From Lachnospiraceae bacterium (GTDB lineage Bacteria > Bacillota > Clostridia > Lachnospirales > Lachnospiraceae), in contig JAILFK010000061.1 in assembly GCA_024697595.1 (NCBI GenBank), positions 1 through 47,037 on the forward strand: 47,037 nt of DNA, written 5' to 3'. Below are positions 7,180 to 16,486 of this stretch, one piece after another. The stretch's first letter is position 1. The number at the start of each line of letters is the position of its first letter. The notes below the pieces were generated by a model. It saw only the letters and a list, made by a program, of their open reading frames with translations, ran no database searches and was not told the DNA's origin. Both the position numbers and the translations under genes were made by a program.

Positions 7180-10091
7180 TAATTATCTCCCAACAAATCT
7201 TTTACTTCATCAAAGAGTTCTGCATTTTCCTCGATTACATTCTCATTTCCAACTACGCAGAAATAATCCTGGTTTATTGTATCTCGAATCATTGGAGCAA
7301 GGGCTCTAATATCATCTGGTGTGGCATCTAAAATCTCGTTTCTCGCCTTCTGTAAATCTCCCTCAGTAATTCCTGTCAAATATGCACTAAGAGATCTAAG
7401 TCCTCTTTGCGAAGGTGTCATAGGAGTATCCTCAGAAGAAATTGTACCGATAATATACTTTGTCATATCACGGTCATCAATCTCTAGATTTTCTAGATAA
7501 TCTGCTGTCTTGTAGAATATCTCCTTGGTCTCTTTCAAATGTGGATCTCTATAAGATAAGAAGTATATACTTCCACTTCTGGTAAATCCGGATCTACATC
7601 CGTAAGCTCCGCCCTTTACGCGAACATTTATCCAGAAATAATCGTAATTCAAAATCACTTTTAGTATCTTTAGCGCACCTGTATATTCATATCCAGCTTC
7701 CTTATAGTTACCACCGCAACATACATACTGTACCTGGGATGCATCCTTGAAACCTTCATTGATTTTTTTTCTCTCAAAAATTCTACCAAGATAAGTGATA
7801 TCATCATCATACATTCCATCTAAAATCTTTGGCATATATTTTTCCACTTGGTCAAATGATCTTGAATCACCTATAGTGCTAACCATAAGATTTTCTTTAC
7901 GGAAAATCTTGTGAGCAACTGATGTGAGATTATTTACCACTTCATCCTGCATGCTGTCGAAGTTTTCATCAATATTTTTTATAAAATTATAGTAATCCCA
8001 ACCAGTTACCAACTCGTTAATATATCCATGTGGTCTGATACTCTTTTCCATACGAATAGCTGGAAGCATACCACTTGGTCCCATTGAGGATTCTTTTCTC
8101 GAACGTCTTCTGGCCACCAATTCCTTTACACGAGAAAGCTCATCAAATTTTGAATGAAGCATTATCTCTTTCATAATACTGATGGCCTTATCTGCATTTT
8201 CCAAAAGGAACTTAGAACGATATTGCAAGTTGACTGCAACATCTCCGTCCACCTTTTCCACTGCATGCAAGGTAACATTCATTCCACCTGTATATATATC
8301 AACCTCATTGGCAATCTCACCATAGTTATATTTCTCTGTTGATATAGAGCCCAATAAATCCGCCAAAAGTGCAGCATACTGCAATTCTTCACAACTAAGT
8401 TTGCCAATGTCAAACACGAGATTCAAGTAATGTATTCCATTGGAGAAAATATTGTGATGGAGCACTGTAACACCATCTACATGCTTCACATCATTTTCGA
8501 TTGGCTTAACCTCGCGTCTCAAATCGCTTCTCTTAAGCATAGGTAAACACTCAAGTTCTTCCTTGGTGGAAGCAACTTCCTGATGTTCCTTCAACTCTCT
8601 AGTCTGTCGAACAATATCCTTTATCTCCTCAGGAGATAGACTAGCCTTGTATTTAGCTAACTTTTCTTTCAAGGCTTCCTCATCCTTGGTATTTAATCCT
8701 TTTTCTGGCTCTGCCATAAGTACTAAAGCGTGAGTGTTGGCCAAGAGATATGTCTGAATCAAATCCTCAAAATATCCCTCATCCACCTTCTCGCGAAGTT
8801 TATCTAACACTTCAATTCCATGAAGATGTACAAAAGGTTCATTCACCTCATAAAGCCAACTGTCTAAGCACTGCAAACCAAAGATTAGTCCCTTTGGAAA
8901 TGAACCGAAATCCGCTTCTCTATATTGGAACTGTGATACATTGATTCCAGCCAACAAGCTCTTTTTGTCAATTCCATCAACAACCTGATGTAGAAGCTCC
9001 TCTTGAATGGTATCTACAAAGGTCTGATAATCTTCCTTATTGGCACCCTTGGCAACAACAGAAAACATAGGTTGAAGCATGGATGTATCAAAGGATCCCG
9101 TTACATCCTTACCAATTCCCTTTTCAATCAAAGCCTTGCGCACAGGAGCTCCCGGAGATGAAAATAATGCATACTCCAAAATATCAAAAGCTTGATAAAG
9201 TTCCTGATCTAAGGCATCGCTAATAACAAATGTATATGTGAGAAATGTTGCATCCTCCGTATCATCTGATGCAGCAATTGGATACTTAATATCCACCTTG
9301 GCTGGTCGTGCAAAGGCCTGCTGTTTTTTGATACTTGAGTCCAGAGCAATAATGCTATAGTCAGATAAATATTCTCTGTCTAAATACTCCAATCTCTCAA
9401 CAATATCCATATCTCCATATAAATAGATATATGAATTACATGGATGATAAAATCTTCTATGAAAATCCAAGAATTGCTCGTAAGTCAAATCTGGAATATT
9501 TTTCGGGTCTCCACCTGACTCCACTCCATATGCAGTCTCAGGGAATAACGAATTACTGATTGCACGGGAAACAATATCATCCGCAGATGAAAAAGCTCCC
9601 TTCATCTCGTTGTATACAACACCGTTGATGGTAAGCTCGCTGTCCTCGTCCTCCATCTCATAGTGCCATCCCTCTTGCATAAAGATTTCTTTGTCATTGT
9701 AAATATTTGGATGAAAAACCGCGTCCAAATACACATCCATCAAATTCTTGAAATCCTGATCATTAGTACTTGCAATAGGATAAACCGTCTTGTCTGGATA
9801 AGTCATTGCATTTAAAAATGTATTCATGGAACCCTTTACCAATTCTACAAAAGGGTCCTTTAACGGATATTTATCAGAACCACAAAGTACACTGTGCTCA
9901 ATAATATGAGGTACTCCTGTGGAATCCTGTGGTGGTGTTCTAAATCCTATATAAAATACTTTGTTGTCATCATCATTTGACACAATTGAGATATGTGCAC
10001 CACTCTTTTTGTGCTGTAACACATATCCGACAGAATTTAAATCTGTCAACTCTTCTGTCTTTACTAACTCGTAAGCCTCTGGAAATTGCAT
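7179..10091 (-). CDS. M16C-family zinc metallopeptidase (presequence-protease/insulinase type)
   Basis: This is a single-chain M16 peptidase of 970 residues, the usual size of the PreP/Cym1-like M16C group, which degrade peptides in a closed chamber. The inverted zinc motif HxxEH is present as PHIIEHSVLCGS about 60 residues from the start, and the distal glutamate lies in NEMKGAFSSADD. The second half has the inactive-half repeat and an RxxxY-type region (KGGAYGCRSGF). There is no signal peptide, so it is probably cytoplasmic. Start 10091 (MQFPEAYELV) has an AGGAGAAGG site; the start lies directly after the mscS stop. The physiological substrate is not evident. Confidence 0.9.
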   Translation of the reverse strand: MQFPEAYELVKTEELTDLNSVGYVLQHKKSGAHISIVSNDDDNKVFYIGFRTPPQDSTGVPHIIEHSVLCGSDKYPLKDPFVELVKGSMNTFLNAMTYPDKTVYPIASTNDQDFKNLMDVYLDAVFHPNIYNDKEIFMQEGWHYEMEDEDSELTINGVVYNEMKGAFSSADDIVSRAISNSLFPETAYGVESGGDPKNIPDLTYEQFLDFHRRFYHPCNSYIYLYGDMDIVERLEYLDREYLSDYSIIALDSSIKKQQAFARPAKVDIKYPIAASDDTEDATFLTYTFVISDALDQELYQAFDILEYALFSSPGAPVRKALIEKGIGKDVTGSFDTSMLQPMFSVVAKGANKEDYQTFVDTIQEELLHQVVDGIDKKSLLAGINVSQFQYREADFGSFPKGLIFGLQCLDSWLYEVNEPFVHLHGIEVLDKLREKVDEGYFEDLIQTYLLANTHALVLMAEPEKGLNTKDEEALKEKLAKYKASLSPEEIKDIVRQTRELKEHQEVASTKEELECLPMLKRSDLRREVKPIENDVKHVDGVTVLHHNIFSNGIHYLNLVFDIGKLSCEELQYAALLADLLGSISTEKYNYGEIANEVDIYTGGMNVTLHAVEKVDGDVAVNLQYRSKFLLENADKAISIMKEIMLHSKFDELSRVKELVARRRSRKESSMGPSGMLPAIRMEKSIRPHGYINELVTGWDYYNFIKNIDENFDSMQDEVVNNLTSVAHKIFRKENLMVSTIGDSRSFDQVEKYMPKILDGMYDDDITYLGRIFERKKINEGFKDASQVQYVCCGGNYKEAGYEYTGALKILKVILNYDYFWINVRVKGGAYGCRSGFTRSGSIYFLSYRDPHLKETKEIFYKTADYLENLEIDDRDMTKYIIGTISSEDTPMTPSQRGLRSLSAYLTGITEGDLQKARNEILDATPDDIRALAPMIRDTINQDYFCVVGNENVIEENAELFDEVKDLLGDN

Positions 10092-10092
10092 A

Positions 10093-10992
10093 TTATTCCT
10101 TCTCCTGTACATTTTTTATAGTGACATCCATCTGGTTAAATGGAATTGAAATACCGTTGGCATCAAAGGTATATTTTATATCTTCAAGCATCTGCCATCT
10201 GATCTCCCAATAATCTTCTGTAGGCACCCAAAATCTCATGCCAAGCTCCACTGAACTTTCCCCCAGTTCACTCACAAACACATTGATTTCATCATCTCTT
10301 TTCTCAAGACGTCTAGTCTCCTTGTTTATGAGTTCAACCAATAAGTTCTTGGCCTTTTTAATGTCATCATCATATCCAATTGACACCTTGAGATCGATTA
10401 GGCGCCGATCACTTTTGGTGGCATTGGTAAGTGAATTGTTGGCCAGTGCACCATTTGGAATAACAATTATCTTGTTATCAATGGTTTTAAGCTTTGTGTA
10501 AAATATTGAAATCTCAATTACAGTACCCTCATTTTTATGAGAATCTTCTATTATATAGTCACCCACTCTAAATGGATGTAATACCAAAATCAGCACTCCG
10601 CCGGCAAAGTTGGATAAACTCCCCTGCAAAGCAAGACCTGCGGTAACTCCCAAAGATGCAACCGCAGCGGCAATGGATGCAGCTGTGACACCAAAAAGCG
10701 TCAGCACAATACATATGGCAACTATCCAAAATACTGCAGCAAGCATGGAATCCACAAAGGTTTTCACCCCGTGCTCCACACCTTTTTTAGTCATTGCCTT
10801 TTGGATGATTTTACGAATAAATTTACCTACTTTATTGCAGATAAACACTGCTAAAAAAGCTAGAAGTACAGCCCAAAAAAATGCAAAAACCTCAGGTAGT
10901 GCTGTATCTAACCATTTTTTCAAAAAGCCATCTGACATATTTTTTGTAATAAAATCTACCAAATTTTCTGAAACCACAGATGCCATTACCAT
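10093..10992 (-). CDS. Small-conductance mechanosensitive channel, MscS family
   Basis: Membrane channel that opens under tension during osmotic downshift. The 299-residue product is close to the size of E. coli MscS. Hydrophobic helices span roughly residues 30-130, with a Gly/Ala-rich pore helix (ASLGVTAGLALQGSLSNFAGG) followed by the family signature VLHPFRVGDYI and a cytoplasmic beta/alpha domain. The ATG at 10992 has AAGGAG at 7-nt spacing. It is embedded in a tight run with DUF1015 upstream (11 nt) and the M16 peptidase downstream (1 nt). Confidence 0.92.
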   Translation of the reverse strand: MVMASVVSENLVDFITKNMSDGFLKKWLDTALPEVFAFFWAVLLAFLAVFICNKVGKFIRKIIQKAMTKKGVEHGVKTFVDSMLAAVFWIVAICIVLTLFGVTAASIAAAVASLGVTAGLALQGSLSNFAGGVLILVLHPFRVGDYIIEDSHKNEGTVIEISIFYTKLKTIDNKIIVIPNGALANNSLTNATKSDRRLIDLKVSIGYDDDIKKAKNLLVELINKETRRLEKRDDEINVFVSELGESSVELGMRFWVPTEDYWEIRWQMLEDIKYTFDANGISIPFNQMDVTIKNVQEKE

Positions 10993-11003
10993 AACTAATC
11001 TCC

Positions 11004-12254
11004 TTAATCAAGCGCATGTATAAATAGTCCGCTTCTAAGCTTTGGCTCAAACCAAGTTGATTTTGGTGGCATCAAGCGTCCTGCGTCAGCCACAGCAAAA
11101 AGCTCGCCTATGCTTGTTGGATACATGGCAAATGCAACCTTGCAATCTACATTGCATCTGCGCTCTAATTCCTCTAATCCTCTTATTCCACCAACAAAAT
11201 CAATTCTATCGTCTGTCTTTGGATCAGATATTCCAAGCACTGGATTTAAAATAACATTTTGTAAAATAGAAACATCTAATCCGTCAACCGGATCATCACT
11301 TCTATCAACTTGTTTGAATTCTAACAGATACCATGTACCATTAATGGTCATTGAAACCTGTCCTTTTTTTGTTGGTGCAATTGGTTTTCCATTTACCTCA
11401 CCAACTTTTACCACATTCATTTTAGATTTGATTACATCAATAAATTCATCTTCAGACAATCCATTTAAATCCTTCACCACACGGTTGTAATCCATAATCA
11501 TAAGCTGATTATCTGGGAATAGTACTGATAGGAAATAATTGAATTCCTCATCTCCAGTATATCCTGGATTCGCCGCTCTCCTTCTCTGTCCAACCTTTAC
11601 AGCTGAGGCAGCTCTGTGGTGACCATCTGCAATATATATTGCATTCATTTCGGCAAATGCATTTTTCAACACATCCACATCTGCATCATCATTTATCACA
11701 AACACTCTATGACCGATACCGTCATCTGCCACAAAGTCGTACTCTGGAGCATTTTCAGTAGTGATTTTATTTACCAACTCATCAATCTTGGCCTGAGCTC
11801 TGTACGCTAAAAATATTGGTCCTGTCTGGGCATTGCAAGAATCCACATGATGAATTCTATCTGCCTCTTTTTCCGCTCTAGTGTTCTCATGCTTTTTGAT
11901 GACGCCCTGCTCATAGTCATCGATGGATGAACATGCCACGATACCTGTTTGACATCTTCCATCCATAGTCAATTGATATAGGTAATAACAAGGTTTATCA
12001 TCCTGGATAAATCTACCTTCCTCAATCCATTGCCAAAGCAAATCGTGAGCCTTTTGATATACCACTTCGTCGTATGTTCCAACACTGGAATCAAAATTGG
12101 TTTCTGCCCTATCAACGGCTAAGAAGCTGTCTGGGTTTTGCGCCACAACAGCTTCTGCCTCTGATCTGTTATATACATCGTAAGGAAGAGCAGCAATTGT
12201 AGCCGCTCTCTCCTTCGATGGTCTTATTCCTTTAAAAGGTAATACTTTTGCCAT
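11004..12254 (-). CDS. DUF1015 family protein in the serine operon
   Basis: The 416-residue protein matches the DUF1015 family as I remember it (N-terminal KGIRPSKERAATIAALPYDV; conserved AIYIADGHHRAASAV around residue 210). The function is not established. The GHHR signature resembles the active-site motif of ParB/sulfiredoxin-fold proteins, a fold that includes free-serine kinases (SbnI, archaeal SerK). The gene follows serC and serA at 21 nt, so a role in serine or phosphoserine metabolism is a reasonable inference but unproven. The start at 12254 has GGAG 7 nt upstream. Base composition and codon use look like the neighbours. Confidence 0.85.
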   Translation of the reverse strand: MAKVLPFKGIRPSKERAATIAALPYDVYNRSEAEAVVAQNPDSFLAVDRAETNFDSSVGTYDEVVYQKAHDLLWQWIEEGRFIQDDKPCYYLYQLTMDGRCQTGIVACSSIDDYEQGVIKKHENTRAEKEADRIHHVDSCNAQTGPIFLAYRAQAKIDELVNKITTENAPEYDFVADDGIGHRVFVINDDADVDVLKNAFAEMNAIYIADGHHRAASAVKVGQRRRAANPGYTGDEEFNYFLSVLFPDNQLMIMDYNRVVKDLNGLSEDEFIDVIKSKMNVVKVGEVNGKPIAPTKKGQVSMTINGTWYLLEFKQVDRSDDPVDGLDVSILQNVILNPVLGISDPKTDDRIDFVGGIRGLEELERRCNVDCKVAFAMYPTSIGELFAVADAGRLMPPKSTWFEPKLRSGLFIHALD

Positions 12255-12275
12255 AATAGATCTCCATATAAAATA

Positions 12276-13439
12276 TTATTTAATAACACGAACTCTAATA
12301 ACATCCTCACTGTGAGATAACTGCTCATATACCTCATCAGTAATTGGTGAATCACAATCCAAAAGTGCATATGCAAAATCACCACGAGTCTTGTTGAACA
12401 TATCAGATACATTGATATCTGAATCTCCTAAGATCTTAGTGTACTTAGCGATAACACCCTTGTTGTTCTTGTGCATAATAGCCACACGAGCTGCTGTCTG
12501 GCATACGCCCATGTTGCAGTCTGGGTAATTTACCGAGTGAATAATATTACCATTTTCAAGATAATCAGCAAGTTCCTTTACCGCCATAACAGCACAGTTG
12601 TCCTCAGCCTCAGCAGTTGAAGCTCCAAGGTGTGGTGTCAAGATAACACCCTCTTGATTTACAACTGTAGGATTTGCGAAATCTGTTACATACTTTCTAA
12701 TCTTTCCTGCTGCGATTCCATCTAATACAGCTGGCTCATCAACAAGTAAGTCTCTAGCGAAGTTAAGAATTACAACGCCCTTCTTCATAAGTTGGATAGC
12801 TTCCTTGTTGATCATTCCCTTTGTAGAATCCAAAAGTGGAACGTGGATTGTGATGAAATCACACTCTCTATAAATATCAGCAACATCCTTTACAGGCTTT
12901 ACTGAACGGCTTAAGCTCCAAGCAGCATTTACAGAGATATATGGATCATATCCGTAAACTTCCATTCCAAGGTGAGTAGCTGCATTGGCAACCTGAACAC
13001 CGATGGCACCAAGTCCGATAACACCCAATTTCTTTCCAGAAATCTCAGTTCCAGCGAAAGCTTTCTTAGCCTTCTCTGCAGCCTTACCAATATTTTCATC
13101 ATCTGCATTTTCCTTACACCAATCAATACCGCCAACGATATCTCTAGATGCAAGAAGCATTCCTGCAAATACAAGTTCCTTAACTCCGTTAGCATTTGCT
13201 CCAGGAGTGTTGAATACTACGATTCCCTTCTCAGCACATTTATCAAGTGGAATATTGTTAACTCCAGCTCCTGCACGAGCTACAGCCACAAGCTTCTCTG
13301 GAAGCTCCATGTCATGCATTGAAGCACTTCTTACTAATACAGCATCTGCCTCATTTACATCCTCCACCTTTTTATAATCTGTTGAAAATAAATCTAAACC
13401 AACATCTGCAATTGGATTTAAGCAATTATATGAAAACAT
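12276..13439 (-). CDS. serA: D-3-phosphoglycerate dehydrogenase
   Basis: Catalyses the first step of serine synthesis, oxidising 3-phosphoglycerate to 3-phosphohydroxypyruvate with NAD. The 387-residue protein has the 2-hydroxyacid dehydrogenase fold: Rossmann motif LGVIGLGAIGVQVANAA near residue 140, ARAGAGVNNI, the substrate/catalytic Arg region NFARDLLVDE, and the catalytic His in LTPHLGAST. A C-terminal ACT-like domain (about residues 310-387) could bind serine for feedback control. There is a good AGAAGGAGAG site at the start. It lies 75 nt downstream of serC and is followed by DUF1015. Confidence 0.95.
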   Translation of the reverse strand: MFSYNCLNPIADVGLDLFSTDYKKVEDVNEADAVLVRSASMHDMELPEKLVAVARAGAGVNNIPLDKCAEKGIVVFNTPGANANGVKELVFAGMLLASRDIVGGIDWCKENADDENIGKAAEKAKKAFAGTEISGKKLGVIGLGAIGVQVANAATHLGMEVYGYDPYISVNAAWSLSRSVKPVKDVADIYRECDFITIHVPLLDSTKGMINKEAIQLMKKGVVILNFARDLLVDEPAVLDGIAAGKIRKYVTDFANPTVVNQEGVILTPHLGASTAEAEDNCAVMAVKELADYLENGNIIHSVNYPDCNMGVCQTAARVAIMHKNNKGVIAKYTKILGDSDINVSDMFNKTRGDFAYALLDCDSPITDEVYEQLSHSEDVIRVRVIK

Positions 13440-13514
13440 TTTTCTCTCCTTCTATATATGAATTGTAATTTACATTTTTATGTTAAATGCTATCACCCAT
13501 CAGGCGATTAAACC

Positions 13515-14597
13515 TTATGAGTTCTCAGCCTCGAACTTCTTCATAAACTCAACTAACTTCTCAACACCCTCAATTGGCATAGCGTTGTAGATAGAAGCTC
13601 TCATACCACCAACAGTTCTATGTCCCTTTAAGTTCTCAAAACCTGCTGCCTTAGCCTCAGCTACGAACTTAGCATCAAGATCTGCATCGCCTGTTACAAA
13701 TGGTACATTCATAAGTGAACGGTCTTCTTTTCTAACAGTACCTTTAAACAACTTGCTCTCGTCCAAGAAATCATATAAGATCTTAGCCTTTTTCTCATTG
13801 TGAGCCTTCATAGCCTCAAGTCCGCCCATCTTCTTGAGCCACTTGAATACCTTACCACAGATATAAATTGTGTAGCATGGAGGTGTGTTATAAAGAGAAT
13901 CAGCATCTGCCTGAGTCTTGTACTTAAGCATTGTTGGTGTACCTGGAAGTACATCATCTGTGATCAAATCCTCTCTAACGATTGCGATAACCATACCTGC
14001 AGGACCAACGTTTTTCTGAACACCACCGTATACTACTGCATACTTAGAAACATCGATTGGCTCTGACAAGAAGCATGATGAAACATCTGCTACTAAATCC
14101 TTACCCTTTGTGTTTGGTAATGTCTTGAACTTTGTTCCGTAAATTGTGTTGTTCTCGCAAATATATACATAATCCAAATCATCTGGAATATCTAAATCTG
14201 AGCAATCTGGAATGTATGAGAAAGTCTCGTCTGCAGATGATGCAAGCTCAATTGCCTCACCATATAACTTAGCTTCCTGGAAAGCCTTCTTAGCCCACTG
14301 ACCTGTAACCACATATCCAGCCTTCTTATTCTTCATAAGATTCATAGGAATTGCAGCAAACTGCTGTGAAGCTCCACCCTGAAGGAATAATACCTTGTAG
14401 TTATCAGGAATATTCATCAAATCTCTGATATCCTGCTCTGCTTCCTTGATGATTGTGTCAAACATTTTAGATCTGTGTGACATCTCCATTACAGACATTC
14501 CACATCCTCTGTAATCCATCATCTCCTCTGCTGCTTCTTTCAATACTTCCTCTGGAAGTACTGCTGGACCTGCTGAAAAATTATACACTCTACTCAT
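13515..14597 (-). CDS. serC: Phosphoserine aminotransferase
   Basis: PLP enzyme that converts 3-phosphohydroxypyruvate and glutamate to phosphoserine and 2-oxoglutarate. The N-terminal VYNFSAGPAVLPEEVL, EMSHRSKMF, FLQGGASQQFAAIPMNL and the PLP lysine in YGGVQKNVGPAG identify it. The C-terminal GHRTVGGMRASIYNAMP is also typical. Length 360 is normal. It starts 2 nt after the ilvB stop, and its Shine-Dalgarno (AAAGGA) lies inside the last ilvB codons, so the two are probably translationally coupled. Confidence 0.96.
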   Translation of the reverse strand: MSRVYNFSAGPAVLPEEVLKEAAEEMMDYRGCGMSVMEMSHRSKMFDTIIKEAEQDIRDLMNIPDNYKVLFLQGGASQQFAAIPMNLMKNKKAGYVVTGQWAKKAFQEAKLYGEAIELASSADETFSYIPDCSDLDIPDDLDYVYICENNTIYGTKFKTLPNTKGKDLVADVSSCFLSEPIDVSKYAVVYGGVQKNVGPAGMVIAIVREDLITDDVLPGTPTMLKYKTQADADSLYNTPPCYTIYICGKVFKWLKKMGGLEAMKAHNEKKAKILYDFLDESKLFKGTVRKEDRSLMNVPFVTGDADLDAKFVAEAKAAGFENLKGHRTVGGMRASIYNAMPIEGVEKLVEFMKKFEAENS

Positions 14598-14599
14598 TT

Positions 14600-16288
14600 T
14601 TATTTATTTCCTTTCATTTTTAAATCATCTTCATCAAAACAATCACTAATTGGATTTCCAGGTGCAACCATTGGCCATACCTTATCATCACAATCGATTA
14701 CACAATCAATTACCACTGGGCCGTCAGCCTTTAAAGCTTTGGCAAATGTTTCCGAGAACTCCTCTTTGGAAGTAACTCGATATCCTGTGGCGCCCATTGC
14801 CTCCACAAGCTTTACATAATCCACATTGTCGCTCAAAACAGTGTTGGAATATCTCTGCTCGTAGAATAGGTTCTGCCACTGGCGTACCATTCCAAGCACC
14901 TGATTATTGATAACCACCTGAATAAGTGGTAAATGTTCTTTCGCTGCAGTAACAATCTCGTTCATATTCATTCTAAAGCAACCATCACCTGCAATATTTA
15001 TAACCTGCTTGTCAGGGTTAGCCACCTGAGCACCAATACATGCCCCAAGTCCATATCCCATGGTTCCAAGACCACCGGATGTCAAGAACTGTCTCGAATG
15101 AGAATATTTATAATATTGAGCCGCCCACATCTGATGCTGTCCAACCTCAGTTGTAATAATGGCATCGCCCTTGGTCTGCTTATAAATCTCCTCCACAACA
15201 AATGGACCAGATGGTCCTGCTTCATTATATTTAACAGGGAATTTCTTTTGAAGATCTTTAATCTTATCCATCCATTCCTTATTATTCTTTTGCTCAATCA
15301 CATTATTTAGCTTTGTCAAAATTTCTTTCACATCGCCAATAACTTTAGAAGTGACCACAACATTTTTGTTTATCTCTGCAGGATCTACATCAAACTGTAA
15401 TATCTTGGCCTGCTTAGCAAACTTCTTCGGATTTCCTAGCACTCTATCGCTGAAACGTGTACCGATAGCAATGAGCAAATCACAATTGCTGACACCGAGA
15501 TTTGAAACCTTGGTTCCATGCATTCCAAGCATTCCTGTGTATCTGTCATCCTCGCCGGAAAAAGCGCCTTTTCCCATAAGAGAATCGCAAACTGGTGCAT
15601 CCACTAAATTAACAAACTTTTTAAGTTCCTCATCTGCACCACTGATAACAGCTCCACCGCCAACAAAGATATATGGTTTCTTGGATTTTTTTATCAAAGC
15701 TATAGCTTCCTCTAAATCCTCATCTGAAATAGTGTCAACCACTCTCTCAACCGGCTTTGCTTCCTCGAATTTAAAATCTGTCTTGGCTGCTGTTGCATCC
15801 TTGGTAATATCCACAAGTACAGGGCCCGGTCTTCCAGTCTGCGCTATGGTAAATGCTCTTCGAAGAGTTTTTGCCAGGTCATTTACATCTTTTACAATAA
15901 AATTATGTTTTGTAATTGGCATTGTAATACCCGCAATGTCCACTTCCTGGAAACTATCTTTTCCCAACAAAGGAACTGTTACATTACAAGTTATTGCCAC
16001 CAATGGAACCGAGTCCATAAACGCTGTGGCAATACCAGTTACAAGATTAGTTGCACCCGGTCCACTAGTTGCCATACAAACACCAACTTTTCCAGTGCTT
16101 CTCGCATATCCATCTGCTGCATGACTTGCACCCTGCTCATGGGATGTCAACACGTGATGAATCTCATCGCTGTGCTTGTAAAGTTCGTCATACACGTTGA
16201 GGATTGCTCCTCCTGGATATCCGAATACAGTATCAACATGCTGTTCTTTAAGACACTCAATTACTATTTGTGATCCTGTTAATTGCAT
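14600..16288 (-). CDS. ilvB: Acetolactate synthase large (catalytic) subunit
   Basis: ThDP enzyme that condenses pyruvate with pyruvate or 2-oxobutyrate, the first common step to valine, leucine and isoleucine. The catalytic Glu is in TSHEQGASHAADGYAR, and the ThDP/Mg site is GDGCFRMNMNEIVTA ... NNQVLGMVRQWQ. The FAD/central domain and C-terminal KLVEAMGATGYRV region are complete at 562 residues. No ilvN regulatory subunit gene lies beside it; the next genes are serC and serA. It is separated from ilvD upstream by about 200 nt that contain a large inverted-repeat element. Confidence 0.94.
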   Translation of the reverse strand: MQLTGSQIVIECLKEQHVDTVFGYPGGAILNVYDELYKHSDEIHHVLTSHEQGASHAADGYARSTGKVGVCMATSGPGATNLVTGIATAFMDSVPLVAITCNVTVPLLGKDSFQEVDIAGITMPITKHNFIVKDVNDLAKTLRRAFTIAQTGRPGPVLVDITKDATAAKTDFKFEEAKPVERVVDTISDEDLEEAIALIKKSKKPYIFVGGGAVISGADEELKKFVNLVDAPVCDSLMGKGAFSGEDDRYTGMLGMHGTKVSNLGVSNCDLLIAIGTRFSDRVLGNPKKFAKQAKILQFDVDPAEINKNVVVTSKVIGDVKEILTKLNNVIEQKNNKEWMDKIKDLQKKFPVKYNEAGPSGPFVVEEIYKQTKGDAIITTEVGQHQMWAAQYYKYSHSRQFLTSGGLGTMGYGLGACIGAQVANPDKQVINIAGDGCFRMNMNEIVTAAKEHLPLIQVVINNQVLGMVRQWQNLFYEQRYSNTVLSDNVDYVKLVEAMGATGYRVTSKEEFSETFAKALKADGPVVIDCVIDCDDKVWPMVAPGNPISDCFDEDDLKMKGNK

Positions 16289-16328
16289 GAATCTATTCTT
16301 CCTTCCCTATTATATATTTTGTATTTTC

Positions 16329-16472
16329 GCTTTCTGATGAGATGACTTTCTAGGAACGCTTCCGCTACTTGCTCGCACCAGGAGTACTAACCTCGCTTCG
16401 TCACCTCGCTCGCTAAGTACTCGGGCTCGCAATGTTCCTTCGAAAGCCATCTCACAGAAAGCTATCAAGTTA
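16329..16472. repeat. 143-bp imperfect inverted-repeat element between ilvD and ilvB
   Basis: The outer arms 16329-16357 (GCTTTCTGATGAGATGACTT...) and about 16434-16472 (...CATCTCACAGAAAGC) are near-perfect reverse complements over about 28 bp. The centre is G+C-rich and contains AGTACT twice in inverted orientation (16383-16388, 16417-16422) and repeated CCTCGCT/CGCTCGCT blocks. Composition differs strongly from the AT-rich surroundings. There is no coding potential, T-box motif or T-run. It could be a REP/MITE-like mobile repeat or an mRNA-processing hairpin. Confidence 0.75.
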
Positions 16473-16486
16473 CAATAATAAAATAA

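Noticed and set aside
15351..16124. 257-codon plus-strand open frame opposite ilvB
   Set aside because: It is fully antisense to a well-conserved gene, lacks a ribosome-binding site, and its composition (Ser/Thr/Ala-rich) is what the reverse of ilvB would give.
16289..16486. Riboswitch or attenuator for ilvB
   Set aside because: No T-box sequence, no leader peptide rich in branched-chain codons and no T-run after the stem. I kept it as a repeat element instead.
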